Positions 47,914 to 58,530 of a stretch of DNA of 64,000 nt are shown here, piece by piece. The stretch spans positions 17,780,048 through 17,844,047 of the forward strand of contig OX387194.1 of NCBI GenBank assembly GCA_947561395.2, in the 5' to 3' direction. Position numbers and translations under genes: made by a program. Position 1 is the first letter of the stretch. Every line of letters begins with the position of its first letter. The DNA is from Buxus sempervirens. Taxonomy: Eukaryota; Streptophyta; Magnoliopsida; Buxales; Buxaceae. The notes beneath the pieces are model-generated. The model made no database searches and was not told the origin of the DNA. It saw only the letters and a list, made by a program, of their open reading frames with translations.

Positions 47914-49321
47914 ACTGTCTGTCTCTAACAGGCTAACCAAGAAGCGCTACACACTGGAATCCGAACCCCTGCATAGTGACAGAGTACAACAAAAAATTAT
48001 GATTATTAATCCACATTCCACAATACTAAAATTACCAATACCAACTAATTATATTTTCTTATTTATAATTTATAAACTATATTAACTTTTAGATTTATTC
48101 CAATTCTTTGCCTTATTTTAATATTTTTAATAATTCAGAAAAATTTAAATATAAAAAATTATAAGAACTTCTATTCTTCAAAATAAACTGTTCTATAATA
48201 AACAAATTAATTTATGAATTTAATAATTTTAATTAGAGTAGTTATCTATTTTTATTAATTTTATGAATAATTTATTAATTTTCATAATTATATAAAAATT
48301 TATAAAAACTCTGATTCTTCAAGATAAATTGTTCTATAATAAACAAATTAAATTTAGGAATTTAATTTGAGTCGTTATCTATTTTTATTAATTTTATGAA
48401 TAATTTATTAATTTTCAGATTAATTAATTCAAAAAAATCATAAATATATAAAAAAAATTATATAAACTCCGATTCCTTAAAATAAATCATTCTACAATAA
48501 ATCAATCAAATTTATGAATTTAATTTGAGTACTTATCTATTTTTATTAATTTTATAAGTAATTTATCAATTTTCGGATTTAATAATTCACAAAAATAATA
48601 AGTTTTTTAAAAATTAATCCGGGAACACCCATTTATAGATCGGGTGTCCCGATATATCATATATAATTATCATAATATAATACAATGTTTATGTAATTTT
48701 AATGAATTAAAAACAAATTATATAAATTTTCGGATTTAATAATTGCTAAAAAAATAAATTTCTTATAAAAAAAATAAAACGCCGACACCCATCTGTAGAT
48801 CGAGTGTCGGACTACCACATATCATGAAATCATAGCATTTGATGAACTGTAGATCAACAAAAATAAAAAATAAAAACGACATTCAAAAATCATACCTAAG
48901 GTGAGCATTGCAAGATGGCTTGAATCCCCTTTAAATCCACACAAAACACTCTCAAATCACTCTAATCATGTAAAGTAATGAAAATAACATGAAACAGAGG
49001 TTGAATCTGGCTAAAATCGGACAAAAAATGGCCTCCTAGAAGCTGTTCGTCATTCCCCTCTTCGTCACTCGATTTGGGCGAAATTTCACCCAAATCGAGC
49101 GACTTTTCTTCTAAAGTTGCTCGCACGCGTGCGATGGCACACGTGCGAGCGATTTAAACGATAAAAAAAAAAACGCAGAAACTCAAAAAAAATTCGCTGA
49201 GTTTCGACGAATTTTCGCTAAGAATCGCCAGGGAAACTACCCTGGCGATTTCCCCCGGCAAAACACATCGTCGGGGGCCAAAATTCGAAATTTCAGCAGC
49301 ACGCCAAAACTTAAAACACTG
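47914..49321. other. hAT 5' non-coding region with several short palindromes
   Basis: Very AT-rich from 48090 to 48900, with diverged direct repeats of about 140 bp containing TTATCTATTTTTATTAATTTTAT (in part). Palindromes: GGGAACACCC...GGGTGTCCC (48621-48658), CCGACAC...GTGTCGG (48780-48814), CTCGCACGCGTGCGA...ACGTGCGAG (49106-49137), ATCGCCAGGG with 6-nt loop (49224-49249, 10-bp perfect arms) and CCCCCG...CGGGGG near 49251-49277. The transposase promoter should lie here. Confidence 0.7.
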
Positions 49322-49627
49322 ATTGAGACCTTTCTAGCAAGAAAAAAAGTTGACTACTAGCGAAAGAGTTATTATTAAATAGGGAAATTTGTAGAAACAC
49401 CTCTTGAGGTTTCTGACAAATACAGTCAGACCCCTTCAAGTTTAAAACGATCACTAACCTCCCCTGAAATTCGCGCATTAGACACTTACACCCCCTACCA
49501 TCACTTAAACAACTAACGCCTTTTACCACTTGAAAATAAAGACCCAAATGCCCTTAGTTTACCTACATGAGTTATTGCATCTATTCTTCTATATTAGATC
49601 GGAGCGGATCTTTCTCTTCTTCCCCAT

Positions 49628-50270
49628 TTGATGATTCTCAATCGTGATTTGTCATCCATGCCTCCGACAATGGCGGCGCTGCAGTCTACAACTCTCGCCG
49701 TTGTTATATCTTTCCCACTTTTCCTTCGCCTGACTATCACGACCAACGCATGTTCTTCACCACCAAAGCGATCTCCATGTCCACCGTTTAGCTTTACTCC
49801 AGAGTTTCCCTTTGCTTCATCGCCTAGCTGTGGCCACCCCTCTTTCCAAATCAAGTGCTCCTCACCTCATGCCGTCATCTCCATTAACGACTTATCCTTC
49901 TCTCTCCTTCGTCATGACCCCAACTCCAGCTCCTACTTCCCTCCCCTAATAACCCATCTATTAATGGTGCCGCTCGTTCTAGGTGCTCTTCTGAATCCTT
50001 ACTCTCTTCTATTCCTAATCGTTCTATCAACCTCTCTGGCTCTCCTTTTCGATTCTCTGCTCCTTCTTGTTCTCGGCTTTCGCTTCTCCAACCTTGCCGT
50101 CCTCTCATTCTCCCAAATTGCAATCTTTGCCTTGGCAATGCGATCTCATCAAGCAACCACTTCGTCTCTTGCCTGGCTACGAACGTATGCATCACTCAAT
50201 CTTGGAGGAGGGATGCCAAGTTGATGTCTTGGATTATCTAGATAACGTTCTGAAACTGGGGATTGAACTG
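49628..50270 (+). pseudogene. Captured LRK10L-type receptor kinase fragment, extracellular part
   Basis: After a hydrophobic leader comes a cysteine-rich wall-associated (GUB_WAK) pattern: C-P-P-F-S-F, then C-G-H-P-S-F-Q-I-K-C, then I-N-D-L-S-F-S-L-L. After frame changes the WAK C-terminal pattern L-I-K-Q-P-L-R-L-L, H-S-I-L-E-E-G-C-Q-V-D-V-L appears near 50150-50240. In intact proteins this ectodomain precedes a membrane helix and kinase. Here it stops at a junction with PPR sequence at about 50270. Confidence 0.75.
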
Positions 50271-51410
50271 ATTGAATCAGGCACCATGCCTCCACTCTCA
50301 ATCTCCTTGAACAGCTCAATGGCTTCTTTGCCTCTACCATGATTGCCAATCCAGATATAATTGTGTTCCAAGATACCAAGCTTCGCACAATCATCCCCTT
50401 GAAGACAGCAATTGCCTTATCGATGCAACCACAATTGGAATACATATCGATGAATGCATTGCACACTGCGGTGTCTACATCAAGCCTATTCCTTTCCACA
50501 TAATCCACTCCCCTGATTCTAAAGCACATGATTGAGCGCAAGCTGGAAGCACATTGATCACTATGATCCTATCAGACCTCAACCCGATGAGCTGCATTCG
50601 ATGAAATAGAGCCAGAGCTTCAGCAGGCATTGAAGCAAGAACCTAGGAGGCAATCATTACATTCCATGTTGGGGGAGTCTTTGTAGGCATTCCTTGGAAT
50701 AATCTAATCTACTGGCATCGTTAAACTTACCGATCTTTGAGTATCCACAGACCATGACATTCCATGACATTCCATGACTGCTCATCCTTCTCAGGCATCT
50801 TGTTGAAGAGTTCCACAGCAGCCTTGATGTCCCCCTTCCTTGCCTACCCAGAAATCATGGCATTCCAAGTTGCAGCAGTCTTGTATTGCATCTTATCAAA
50901 TAAGCTCCTCTTTGTCTCGACATTTCCCTAGGCAGCACTAGCATAGATGTTAGCCAATGATGTGTAAACAATGGACATCAGAATCTGGTATCCCAAACAC
51001 CACACTTTGGGCATGGACTACACGCCCAAGCAAGCACAATTAAGAGTCAGCACTGCAAGACTTAATGATGAAAGTGAAGGTGTAGTTATTGGGTAGCATG
51101 CCTCGCATTCTCATCCTTGTGTACACTGATACAGCTTGGTTGGTTGAACCAGTACTGCATAGTCTGATCATTGTATTCCACATAAAACAAGTGGGTTCTT
51201 GAGATATCTGCTGCTCAGAGACAAGCATGGCATAATCGAAAGCACTTGTGGAAGGAGAGTCAGATTTAGTGCATAAGAGTTAGAGCTTGGCATAGAGATA
51301 CTAAGGTAGATCATTACGAATAATGCAAGCATGGATTTGCTTGGATTGTTTTAGAGAGCTGCCACTTGGTAGGGAGGATGTTACTGTTTGAAGCCAGTTG
51401 GTTAATTCAG
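50271..51410 (-). pseudogene. Captured PPR gene fragment
   Basis: Minus-strand pentatricopeptide repeat motifs: an N-terminal L-K-Q-S-K-Q-I-H-A-C-I-I-R-N near 51340, F-M-W-N-T-M-I-R-L...A-V-S-V-Y-T-R-M near 51150, N-A-F-I-D-M-Y-S-N-C-G-C-I-D-K-A near 50440 and S-W-N-T-I-I-S-G-L-A near 50370. The style is that of the PLS class, which edits organelle RNA. Stops and shifts break it. It lies inside the captured receptor kinase, so it was added separately. Confidence 0.8.
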
Positions 51411-51479
51411 CTGGGTGAGCGGAGGAGCTTGATAGTGCTGCCATCTATTTTGAACCTCTCCTTGCTCTGCTTCTGGACG

Positions 51480-51665
51480 AAACTTTTCCTCTCATTTGCG
51501 GGTTCGCTCTCTTTTTCTCTCACAACATTATCCTACAGTAACCACTAACCAAGTTGACATCTTGGTTACTATAGCGATAAGGGGACTGCTCCTCGTTTAC
51601 GACTACGTCCCCAACGGAACCCTCGCCGACCATCTTCACGGTTCAAAGAGACACTTACAAGGGCA
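51480..51665 (+). pseudogene. Captured receptor kinase fragment, kinase N-lobe
   Basis: The frame includes L-L-L-V-Y-D-Y-V-P-N-G-T-L-A-D-H-L-H-G, the hinge region typical of LRK10L kinases. No catalytic loop follows; the right terminal inverted repeat begins at about 51714. It belongs to the same gene type as the piece at 49628-50270. Confidence 0.8.
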
Positions 51666-52389
51666 GAAGGTGTTTGGTGTTTCTTAGATGCAAGTGACTC
51701 ACGCAGAAAACCCAAGGGCGTTTGGGTCCTTATTTTCAAGTGGTAAACAACGTTAGTCGTTTAAGTGATGGTAGGGGGTGTAAGTGTCTAATGCACGAAC
51801 CTCAGGGGAGGTCAGTGATCGTTTTTAAACTTGAGGGGGTCTGATTGTATTTGTCAGAAACCTCAGGGGATGTTTCTGCAAATTTCCCTATTAAATATTG
51901 TTATTATTTTTTCACTCTTTATTTCAAGATTTAGCTGCTCAGAGATCCGTCCAGGGCATGAAATGAAATTTAGACCGTAATGGTAGAACTAGAGCTAACA
52001 ACGGGTCGGGTTCGGATCGGTTCAATCGGGTTAGAAGTTAATCGGGTCGGTTCGGGTTGAACCCGATTAACGGCGGGTTGGAAAAAACCCAACCCGTCAC
52101 TAATCGGGTTCAACCCGATTATTTTTTTTTTGCAAAAAAAAATAATAAAACACATTGAAAATCTGCTCAAGATTTGCAGCTCGAGCTCAAGACAATCTCT
52201 TCTATATCTTCCAACTTCGACCATTCCCCGGATGTCCAATTTGATCCATCCACGTCATCTTCATCCAATTTGAGAATTCCTCCCCAAGAGTTGGGTATTC
52301 GAAATTTGTAAGTTCGGGTGATAGCTTCCTTCTTAGACTCGAAGGAGCCGATCTCGAATCTTCCTCTGCTAGGAAGCACGAAGCAGAAA

Positions 52390-52660
52390 AGAGAAATTTT
52401 TGAAAGATTGAATCTGCAGATCTTTGAGGAAAAGAGAAATTTTTTAAAGGATTAAAGCACAAAGCAGAAATTTTCTTAAGGATTGAAGCACGAATCTACA
52501 AAAATTTTTGAAGCACGAAGCAGAAATTTTCTTAAGGATTGAAGCACGAATCTGTAGAAATTTTTGAAGCACGAAGCAGAAAGTTTCTCTTTAGAAAAGA
52601 GAAACTTTTGAAGGATTGAATCTGCAGATCTTTGAGGAAAAGAGAAATTTTTAAGGATTA
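52390..52660 (+). repeat. Interspersed short repeats within the hAT-type element
   Basis: Units such as TTTTTGAAGCACGAAGCAGA and TTAAGGATTGAAGCACGAAT recur two to three times each. The block GATTGAATCTGCAGATCTTT with GAGGAAAAGAGAAA occurs near 52405 and 52613. Confidence 0.85.
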
Positions 52661-52745
52661 CCTGCTAAAGTAGTTTGGGAATCACGTATGAAATCTCTTG
52701 CATCAAGAACAGAAACCGGGCTCGAGTTCTCCAAATTCCACTCTC

Positions 52746-52891
52746 AACACCACGGCCAGACAGGTGACCTTCTCTAGAAGGAGAAGAGGGCTTTTTAAGA
52801 AGGCTGAGGAACTATCAATTCTTTGTGACGCTGAGGTTGCTCTCATAATCTTTTCTGCAACAGGAAAAATTTTCGAATATTCCAGCTCGAG
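52746..52891 (+). pseudogene. Captured MADS-box exon 1 (SVP/JOINTLESS-like)
   Basis: The frame reads [19 protein letters not shown], then [18 protein letters not shown], then G-K-I-F-E-Y-S-S-S. This is the DNA-binding MADS domain from about residue 13 on, closest in pattern to SVP/AGL24/JOINTLESS factors. The first dozen residues including the start are missing; similarity begins abruptly at AACACCACGGCC. It ends at the normal exon 1 donor (GAG/GTGGCT at 52892) and some intron follows. No K domain is present. A chimeric reading frame opens at 52698. Confidence 0.9.
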
Positions 52892-53423
52892 GTGGCTCTC
52901 TGTCATTTTCTTCTTCCCTTTCTTTTTTTTAGTTGCCTTCGTTATGATCAACATCTGCTTTCTGTGATCTCTGAACTCACCGTGTTACATCGAGAAGAGT
53001 TATGACCTGTAAGAAATAGAAATCTACCGCTTGGTCCGCTTCCCTCATGTTATACTGAACTCAAACATCTCTTGCAAAATATCACGAACCAGCTATAAAA
53101 AACTGTGTTTCAACTTTCTTGCTCTGCTACTGGCGACTGGCGAGACCGCGAAGAGGAAGAAGAGGGCGATCGGCGACTGGCAAGATAGCGAGAGGCGAAG
53201 ATAAAACGATTTTGGAGCAGCGGAAGAAAACCTAAATGTTTGTCAATACTTTAATCGGGTAACCCGTCAGGTCGACGGGTTGTAATCGGGTTGACCCGAT
53301 TACGGGCGGTTTGGGAAAACCCCAACCTACACCTAACCCAATTAATAAACGGGTCAACCCAACCCGTTTATAATCGGGTTGACCCGTCTGTTCGGTTCAC
53401 TCTTTACCGGCTCTAGGTAGAAC

Positions 53424-55640
53424 GTCCAAAAACATATAAAAGTGAGTGTTTTTTTTTTTTTATGGAAATTGTGTTTGCGCCATTTGTAATTTCGTTTGAT
53501 TTGGACAAAATTTCAAGTGTTTGTCTATTTAAATAGGAAAACATAAATTCTTTTTAAAAAAAAAGTAGTGTTTTGCCCATTTTGCTTGACATTTCGTTCT
53601 ATTCTACTCATGCTACTAGAAATATTGCTCGATTTGTAACAGAGCAAAATAACCCCATGAAACGTGTCACAAGGACTGTCTGGAGCAAAATATTGCTTGA
53701 TATAGTTTTTCTCGCTTCATCCTCCTTGATTATATTTACAAATACTTTTGTCTGGCAACAAACATAACAATCTTCATGATTTTTTCACTATAAAAGAAAA
53801 AGAAAAAAAACGACAATTAGGAGTGGATAATTGTGGGATTAACAACGGTGATTTTTTAAGAACCACTCCTAAAACTTAGTTTTTCTCCTCTTGGTGCCTT
53901 TTATGGTCTGATTGGCGAATATGTGATTGAGAGACTAATTTGGATTCTATGGATCTGATTCTTTCTTTGGGTCAATCTTTGAGCCTTCGATTTGGATAAT
54001 ATTTGATTAGGGAGGTGCTCACACATCACTTGGAGTTAGTTAATTAAAATTGAAACCATGCAGAAATAATGATAGAACTGCCCTATATAAAAGTAAAATG
54101 CAAATGAGCAATTTACACTCCGCCCATAAGGGCCATTAGGTCCCTCCCCTAATGGGCAATTTGCTTTTAAAATGGGCAATTTACACACTCACATGTCCGC
54201 TTCATTCCTCATGATCTCCTCGTCGTGCCTCCCTGAAAAATTGTCGTGAATCGTGTAACGTGCGTGAATAAAAAAATAGAGATGAAGAAGAAGAATAAGA
54301 ACTCGCAGTTTTTAAATCGTTGGCAGTATGCCTATGTCCACTGTGTACGGTAAAAATTCCACTAAACCTTAAATTACACTCCACCCATAGAGGCCATTAG
54401 GTCCCTCCCCTTTGGACCCAGAATATGAGCCACTCTTTTCAACAAAATTGGACATAAAGCACCATTTTCATGCAAATATATCAGGATATATTGACCCCTT
54501 CCAAAAGTACATCATATGAATGATTGTATAAATTTGGACATTGGATTTCCTTCATCCATAAAGCATCTTAAAGGGTCTTGGAACCTTCCCATGGGTAAGT
54601 ATTGTATGAAATGATGAGAAGATTTTTGGGAAAATGAGAATTTTCAGATTAAATGGACTCTTTAGGTGAACTCAAAAGCATATTTCAACGGAATCACACC
54701 AAATATAGCAGATATAATTCAATTTATTTCCTCACAAAAATACTCATATCATGCCACAACTTGATTGAATTTTAATAACCCCTGCACAGCATATGGTTTG
54801 CTTTTGGCCGAAAAACATATGTAATTAATTTGCATCTTCATGGATGGGTTTGTGTTTTGGCTTAAAGGTCACCTTAAATCTAGTGCATGAATAGAAGCAC
54901 ATTGTTAGCTGAAAATTGAGTTGAATGCTTTCACTTTTGTTTTTTGAAGAGACAACCTTGATGAACCAAGCTGCGTACATCGGGGTTTGATCATAATTGA
55001 GTTGGATGATTTTTCTAATGGGCTATACAAGTGCTCATGTGTATTTAAAAATGAAGAACAAGACAAAGCTACAAATTTATCTTGCAACCCAAGCCAAACG
55101 ATCATTAACAAAAGAGACAGTATGATATGAATATCAAAATGATTAAAAATGGAACAATGCAAGAGAATTGAATATGTACATGAATTAATCACAAAATCAA
55201 TCAAATCATGAATTAAATCATCCAAGTCACCGAACAATTAATTAAAATAATGAATGAATGTCATAGTCAATGTAAATTTGAAGAAAGCAAAGAATTAATC
55301 CAGTGAAGTTGTCAGTCAAAAAGCATGAGACTCGTAGATCTCCATGCATCTTGTATGGTGTAAGCACCAAAATTTTGCATCCAGGATTGAGCACAAAAAT
55401 CGAGGCCCAATTGCTTCTTAAGCATTGGCCCACTTGATAGAATGTCTCCAGACGAGTGCAACACAAAAATCTGTGCTCGAATTGGAGTCCAAATTGCCAA
55501 GTTATGTATTAATCAAGACCAAGGAACATAATGGTCATTTTTCAGGTGAAAAATCTCCAAAAAAGTGCTAATTCACACTATAGTGGATCCAAAATGAGAG
55601 ACAACGTAAAAAAACCATGCTCCAAGAAGCATTTAAAATT
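53424..55640. other. Unassigned AT-rich sequence with one direct repeat
   Basis: A direct repeat with TTACACTCC(G/A)CCCATA and GGCCATTAGGTCCCTCCCC occurs at about 54112 and 54373. A possible LTR start TGTAAGCACC (as at 38659) is at about 55361. No gene is supported. Confidence 0.45.
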
Positions 55641-56043
55641 AAGCATGAGAGGCCAAAATGAGAAGAAGGGTTTATATAATGGGTGCGAAATGTTGGCCCC
55701 AAATACTCTTTAATGGAGTTACGTGTTCGTATTTCGTCTTCTTGTCAGGGCACCACACGAATACCATCCTTTTTTCTAGTTCGTTCTCCAAATAAAAAAC
55801 AAGAGTCCTTTCTTTTTCCTTTTTTCTCTTCAATGATGGAGCCGCCACCTCTCTCCTATTTCTCTTACTTTTTCAAAAAACAAAGCCAATGCGCATGACA
55901 CCCTAAAAAATATGGGTCCCACATGAAGCCACCTTATGTGGGCTGGACCCCACTACAATCTCCCCCTCTAGCCCACAAAGGAAGGAGACTGTACTCTAAC
56001 TAGCTAGCAAGATTAGGTGCCAGCCAATCTGGCACAAAGTTCC

Positions 56044-58530
56044 TGTAACGCCCCGGATCCGTGTTGTTCAATAAAGATATAACACGTCTCACGGAGGTTA
56101 GGCAAGGATCGCTTATCAATTATGATCGCTGGATAATCATCTAGCTAAAACCTGACAAAGTGCACAATTTCATTTATCCAAAATTGTAACATTTAAAACT
56201 GAACTAGAATCATATGGTTCAACCCCAATTAACTTTAACACATCTCAATTATTCAAAGTTCTCAAATTCAGAACAAGATAACCTACAAGTCTAAGGAAGG
56301 TAATAGTAATCCTCCTCCCTATAAGCCTCAGTAGGATCTACCCCAGTAATCGCCTCACCACGAGTATCTGAAAAACAAACAAAACAAAACAACGGAGTGA
56401 GATACGAATATCTCAGCGAGTAGCACATGCATGCAGAAATAGTTGACCACAATTTTAAACTATGCATCGACAAACACTCAATACGGTTAAACAACCAACA
56501 TCAATTCCCAAGTTGAAATCAAAACTTGTTCTAATCAAACACATCACATCTCAGTTAAGTATGGCAACACATCGATTGGTCAATGTCATGACTATTGTTT
56601 AGTTGATAAATTAAACATGCCAAGTAGACACTCCACACCTCCATGTACACAGTTCCGGCCTACTCAGGGTTTCGGAACTCTGAAATGACGGTCTACTCAG
56701 GATTTCGTCATCCAATGCAGGCCTACTCCCCGGGTTTCTGCATTGACAACCAGGCCTACTCAGGGTTTCTGGCTGCTCTACACCGGTCGTGGCAACACAC
56801 AAGGCCATGCAATTCCAACAACCAACAATAACATCACATTACTAAGCTTAAACATCTGGATCCAGGACAAGCTAGACCAAAACAGTAAAACATCGTATAA
56901 TCACAATTCCAATATCAAAGTAAAACCATTCATTCCACATCATGTAAAACCCATCACAGTTCATCACCTGTCCCTCTGGACCAAGCAGTACCTCAAGTAC
57001 TTTCAGCATTTTCTCATTTCCGTAACACATGCCATTTAGAAACAAAACTCAATTCATTCATACCAAGGAAATCTTTACAATACATTTAAAGTTTCCAAAC
57101 AAGTGAAACCAGAATAGAATAACTCCTCAATCAAAACAGTGTATAAAACAGAGTAAATGTAACTGGTAACTCTTAGTGGTTTGGTATCCGGCACAACACT
57201 CATAAATAACCTAAACTCAACTTGGAAGCTTTTAAGAAGTTCACTAAATTTTCCTCTAATAATTTCATAGGCAAAGTAGATTCCAAGGTTCCCAAACAAG
57301 TGAATAGTGAAGTGGTTTAACCCTTAAGACACCCAATTACTCTTGGTTAAATCACAATTTCCATTTCAGTAAGTATAATAGGGTATGCGCTCACTTCCTG
57401 AAGTGGGTGCCAGGTGAACGTCGGTCGGCGGTAAGAAAAACAGGGTAAAATGTACCTTGCGCTCACTCGACGCTAAGTGAGCGCGAGATAGGCGCGAGCT
57501 GAGCACCGGGTTCGCGCGAGCTGAGCGCCGGGTTTTCGAGTGCGCGCGAGCTGAGCGCCGGGTTCGCGCGAGCTCAGCGGTAAGAATAATCTTAACTAGG
57601 CGCCTACCTCCTAGGTGAACGCAAGTGAGCGCCAGGTTCGCGGATACCAACTGCGATTTTCAGTTCTCTGTATATTCGAGATCTCCAATTCTGGCTGGTT
57701 TGTTTAGGTCTGTTATTGCTCCAATACCCTCCTAATACTCCCAGAAGACTTCCCAATCACTTTTGGATTTAATCTAAATAGATTTAATTTCAAGATAAAT
57801 CTCAGTCTCCGACTCTGTTTCATGTCGTTCCAGAAAACTAAAAAAAACTCAGAGATCATTTAAACTACAACCATGCATCAGAATAATCTCGTGAAAACAT
57901 AAAACACAAAACCCCAGTTGTAAATCAGTGCTACTCACCTGAAAGCGCTTATTCCAGAATACTAAAACCTCGGCCGATCACTACTCCGGCCACGCACGCG
58001 AATGAAAAATCTATTCAAACAAATCTTCTCGAGCAGAGAGAAATAACCCACTGAACTTCAACTCCAAAATCCTTCCCTTAGCCCTTGCGATGCTTGTTCT
58101 TCACGAGCAGAGCCCTAATCGCCACTCCAGCCGAAATCGCTCAGTTCTCCTGATATCCAGACTAACGAAAATATTTCCGTAAGTATGGTACGCGTATTCT
58201 CATAAACCCCAAAACCCTACTTTCCCTTTTTAGTATACTTACCTTGATACATACGCCGCTCGATCCCTCTCCCATTTCCTTGATCCCATGCACGCTGGCC
58301 CACTGAAAAACCCTACATGTTCCGCATCCACTTACGTTAATAAGCAGACTCTATACTTTAATAATAATAATAATAATAATATAATTTTTTCAGAAAAACG
58401 GCTATATAACGCCTGTACATACGAGTATGGGCTAAGCCCTCAAACCACAAAAATCACCTGATAAAACAGTTTATATATCAAAATAAATAACTAAATAAAT
58501 AAATAACTCACCAAAAATCAGGGTCTTACA
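56044..58530 (-). mobile_element. Solo LTR, gypsy family A, TSD GTTCC
   Basis: Starts TGTAACGCCCCGG and ends AGGGTCTTACA on the plus strand, flanked by a perfect GTTCC (56039-56043 and 58531-58535). 2487 bp, no coding genes. Minus orientation: donor CAG/GTGAGTAGCA at 57938, acceptor TTTTTCAG at about 56368, then a short frame ending E-E-D-Y-Y-Y-L-P-stop at about 56295-56320. A GC-rich repeat cluster lies at 57390-57645. Confidence 0.95.
57390..57645. repeat. CpG-rich repeat cluster in solo LTR
   Basis: GCGCGAGCTGAGCGCCGGGT recurs about three times, with inverted partners GCGCTCAC/GTGAGCGC and AGGTGAACG. It is among the most CpG-dense stretches of the window. Confidence 0.9.

Larger units (their letters stand above)
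14267..49321 (-). mobile_element. hAT superfamily DNA transposon, split by 29.7 kb of nested retroelements
   Basis: The outer flanks carry a perfect 8-bp target duplication ATTGAGAC (14259-14266 and 49322-49329). The ends are imperfect inverted repeats: CAAGGTTTACTG with TTGGGCGTGCCGCC on the left, CAGTGTTTTAAG with TTTTGGCGTGCTGC read inward from the right. Removing the insertion at 15610-45330 and one target copy leaves about 5.3 kb, normal for an autonomous hAT. The transposase runs on the minus strand and is broken by stops. Subterminal regions are rich in short GC-rich inverted repeats. Confidence 0.9.
49382..51888. mobile_element. Pack-MULE (Mutator-like element carrying gene fragments), TSD TATTAAATA
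   Basis: Terminal inverted repeats of about 175 bp (49382-49556 and 51714-51888) match with few differences: GGGAAATTTG, GAGGTTTCTGACAAATACA, CACTTACACCCCCTACCATC, ACCACTTGAAAATAA. A perfect 9-bp target duplication TATTAAATA flanks it (49373-49381 and 51889-51897). Long inverted repeats plus a 9-bp duplication define a Mutator-like element. There is no transposase. The interior consists of pieces of two host gene families. Confidence 0.95.
51990..53415. mobile_element. Non-autonomous hAT-type element carrying a MADS-box exon, TSD GGTAGAAC
   Basis: A perfect 8-bp duplication GGTAGAAC flanks it (51982-51989 and 53416-53423). The ends TAGAGC / GCTCTA are inverted. Subterminal regions (51995-52130 and 53255-53400) are packed with inverted AACCCGATT/AATCGGGTT and CGGGT modules. 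There is no transposase. A MADS-box exon and an array of AAGCACGAAGCAGAAA-type repeats (about 52390-52660) form the interior. Confidence 0.9.

Noticed and set aside
49628-50224. 198-residue open frame as a membrane protein gene
   Set aside because: The second half is an out-of-frame reading of receptor kinase sequence; the hydrophobic stretches are frame artefacts inside a Pack-MULE.
55361-55957. A further Tat-type LTR starting TGTAAGCACC
   Set aside because: The start motif is present but I could not find a matching end or target duplication, and the right part behaves as a copia LTR.
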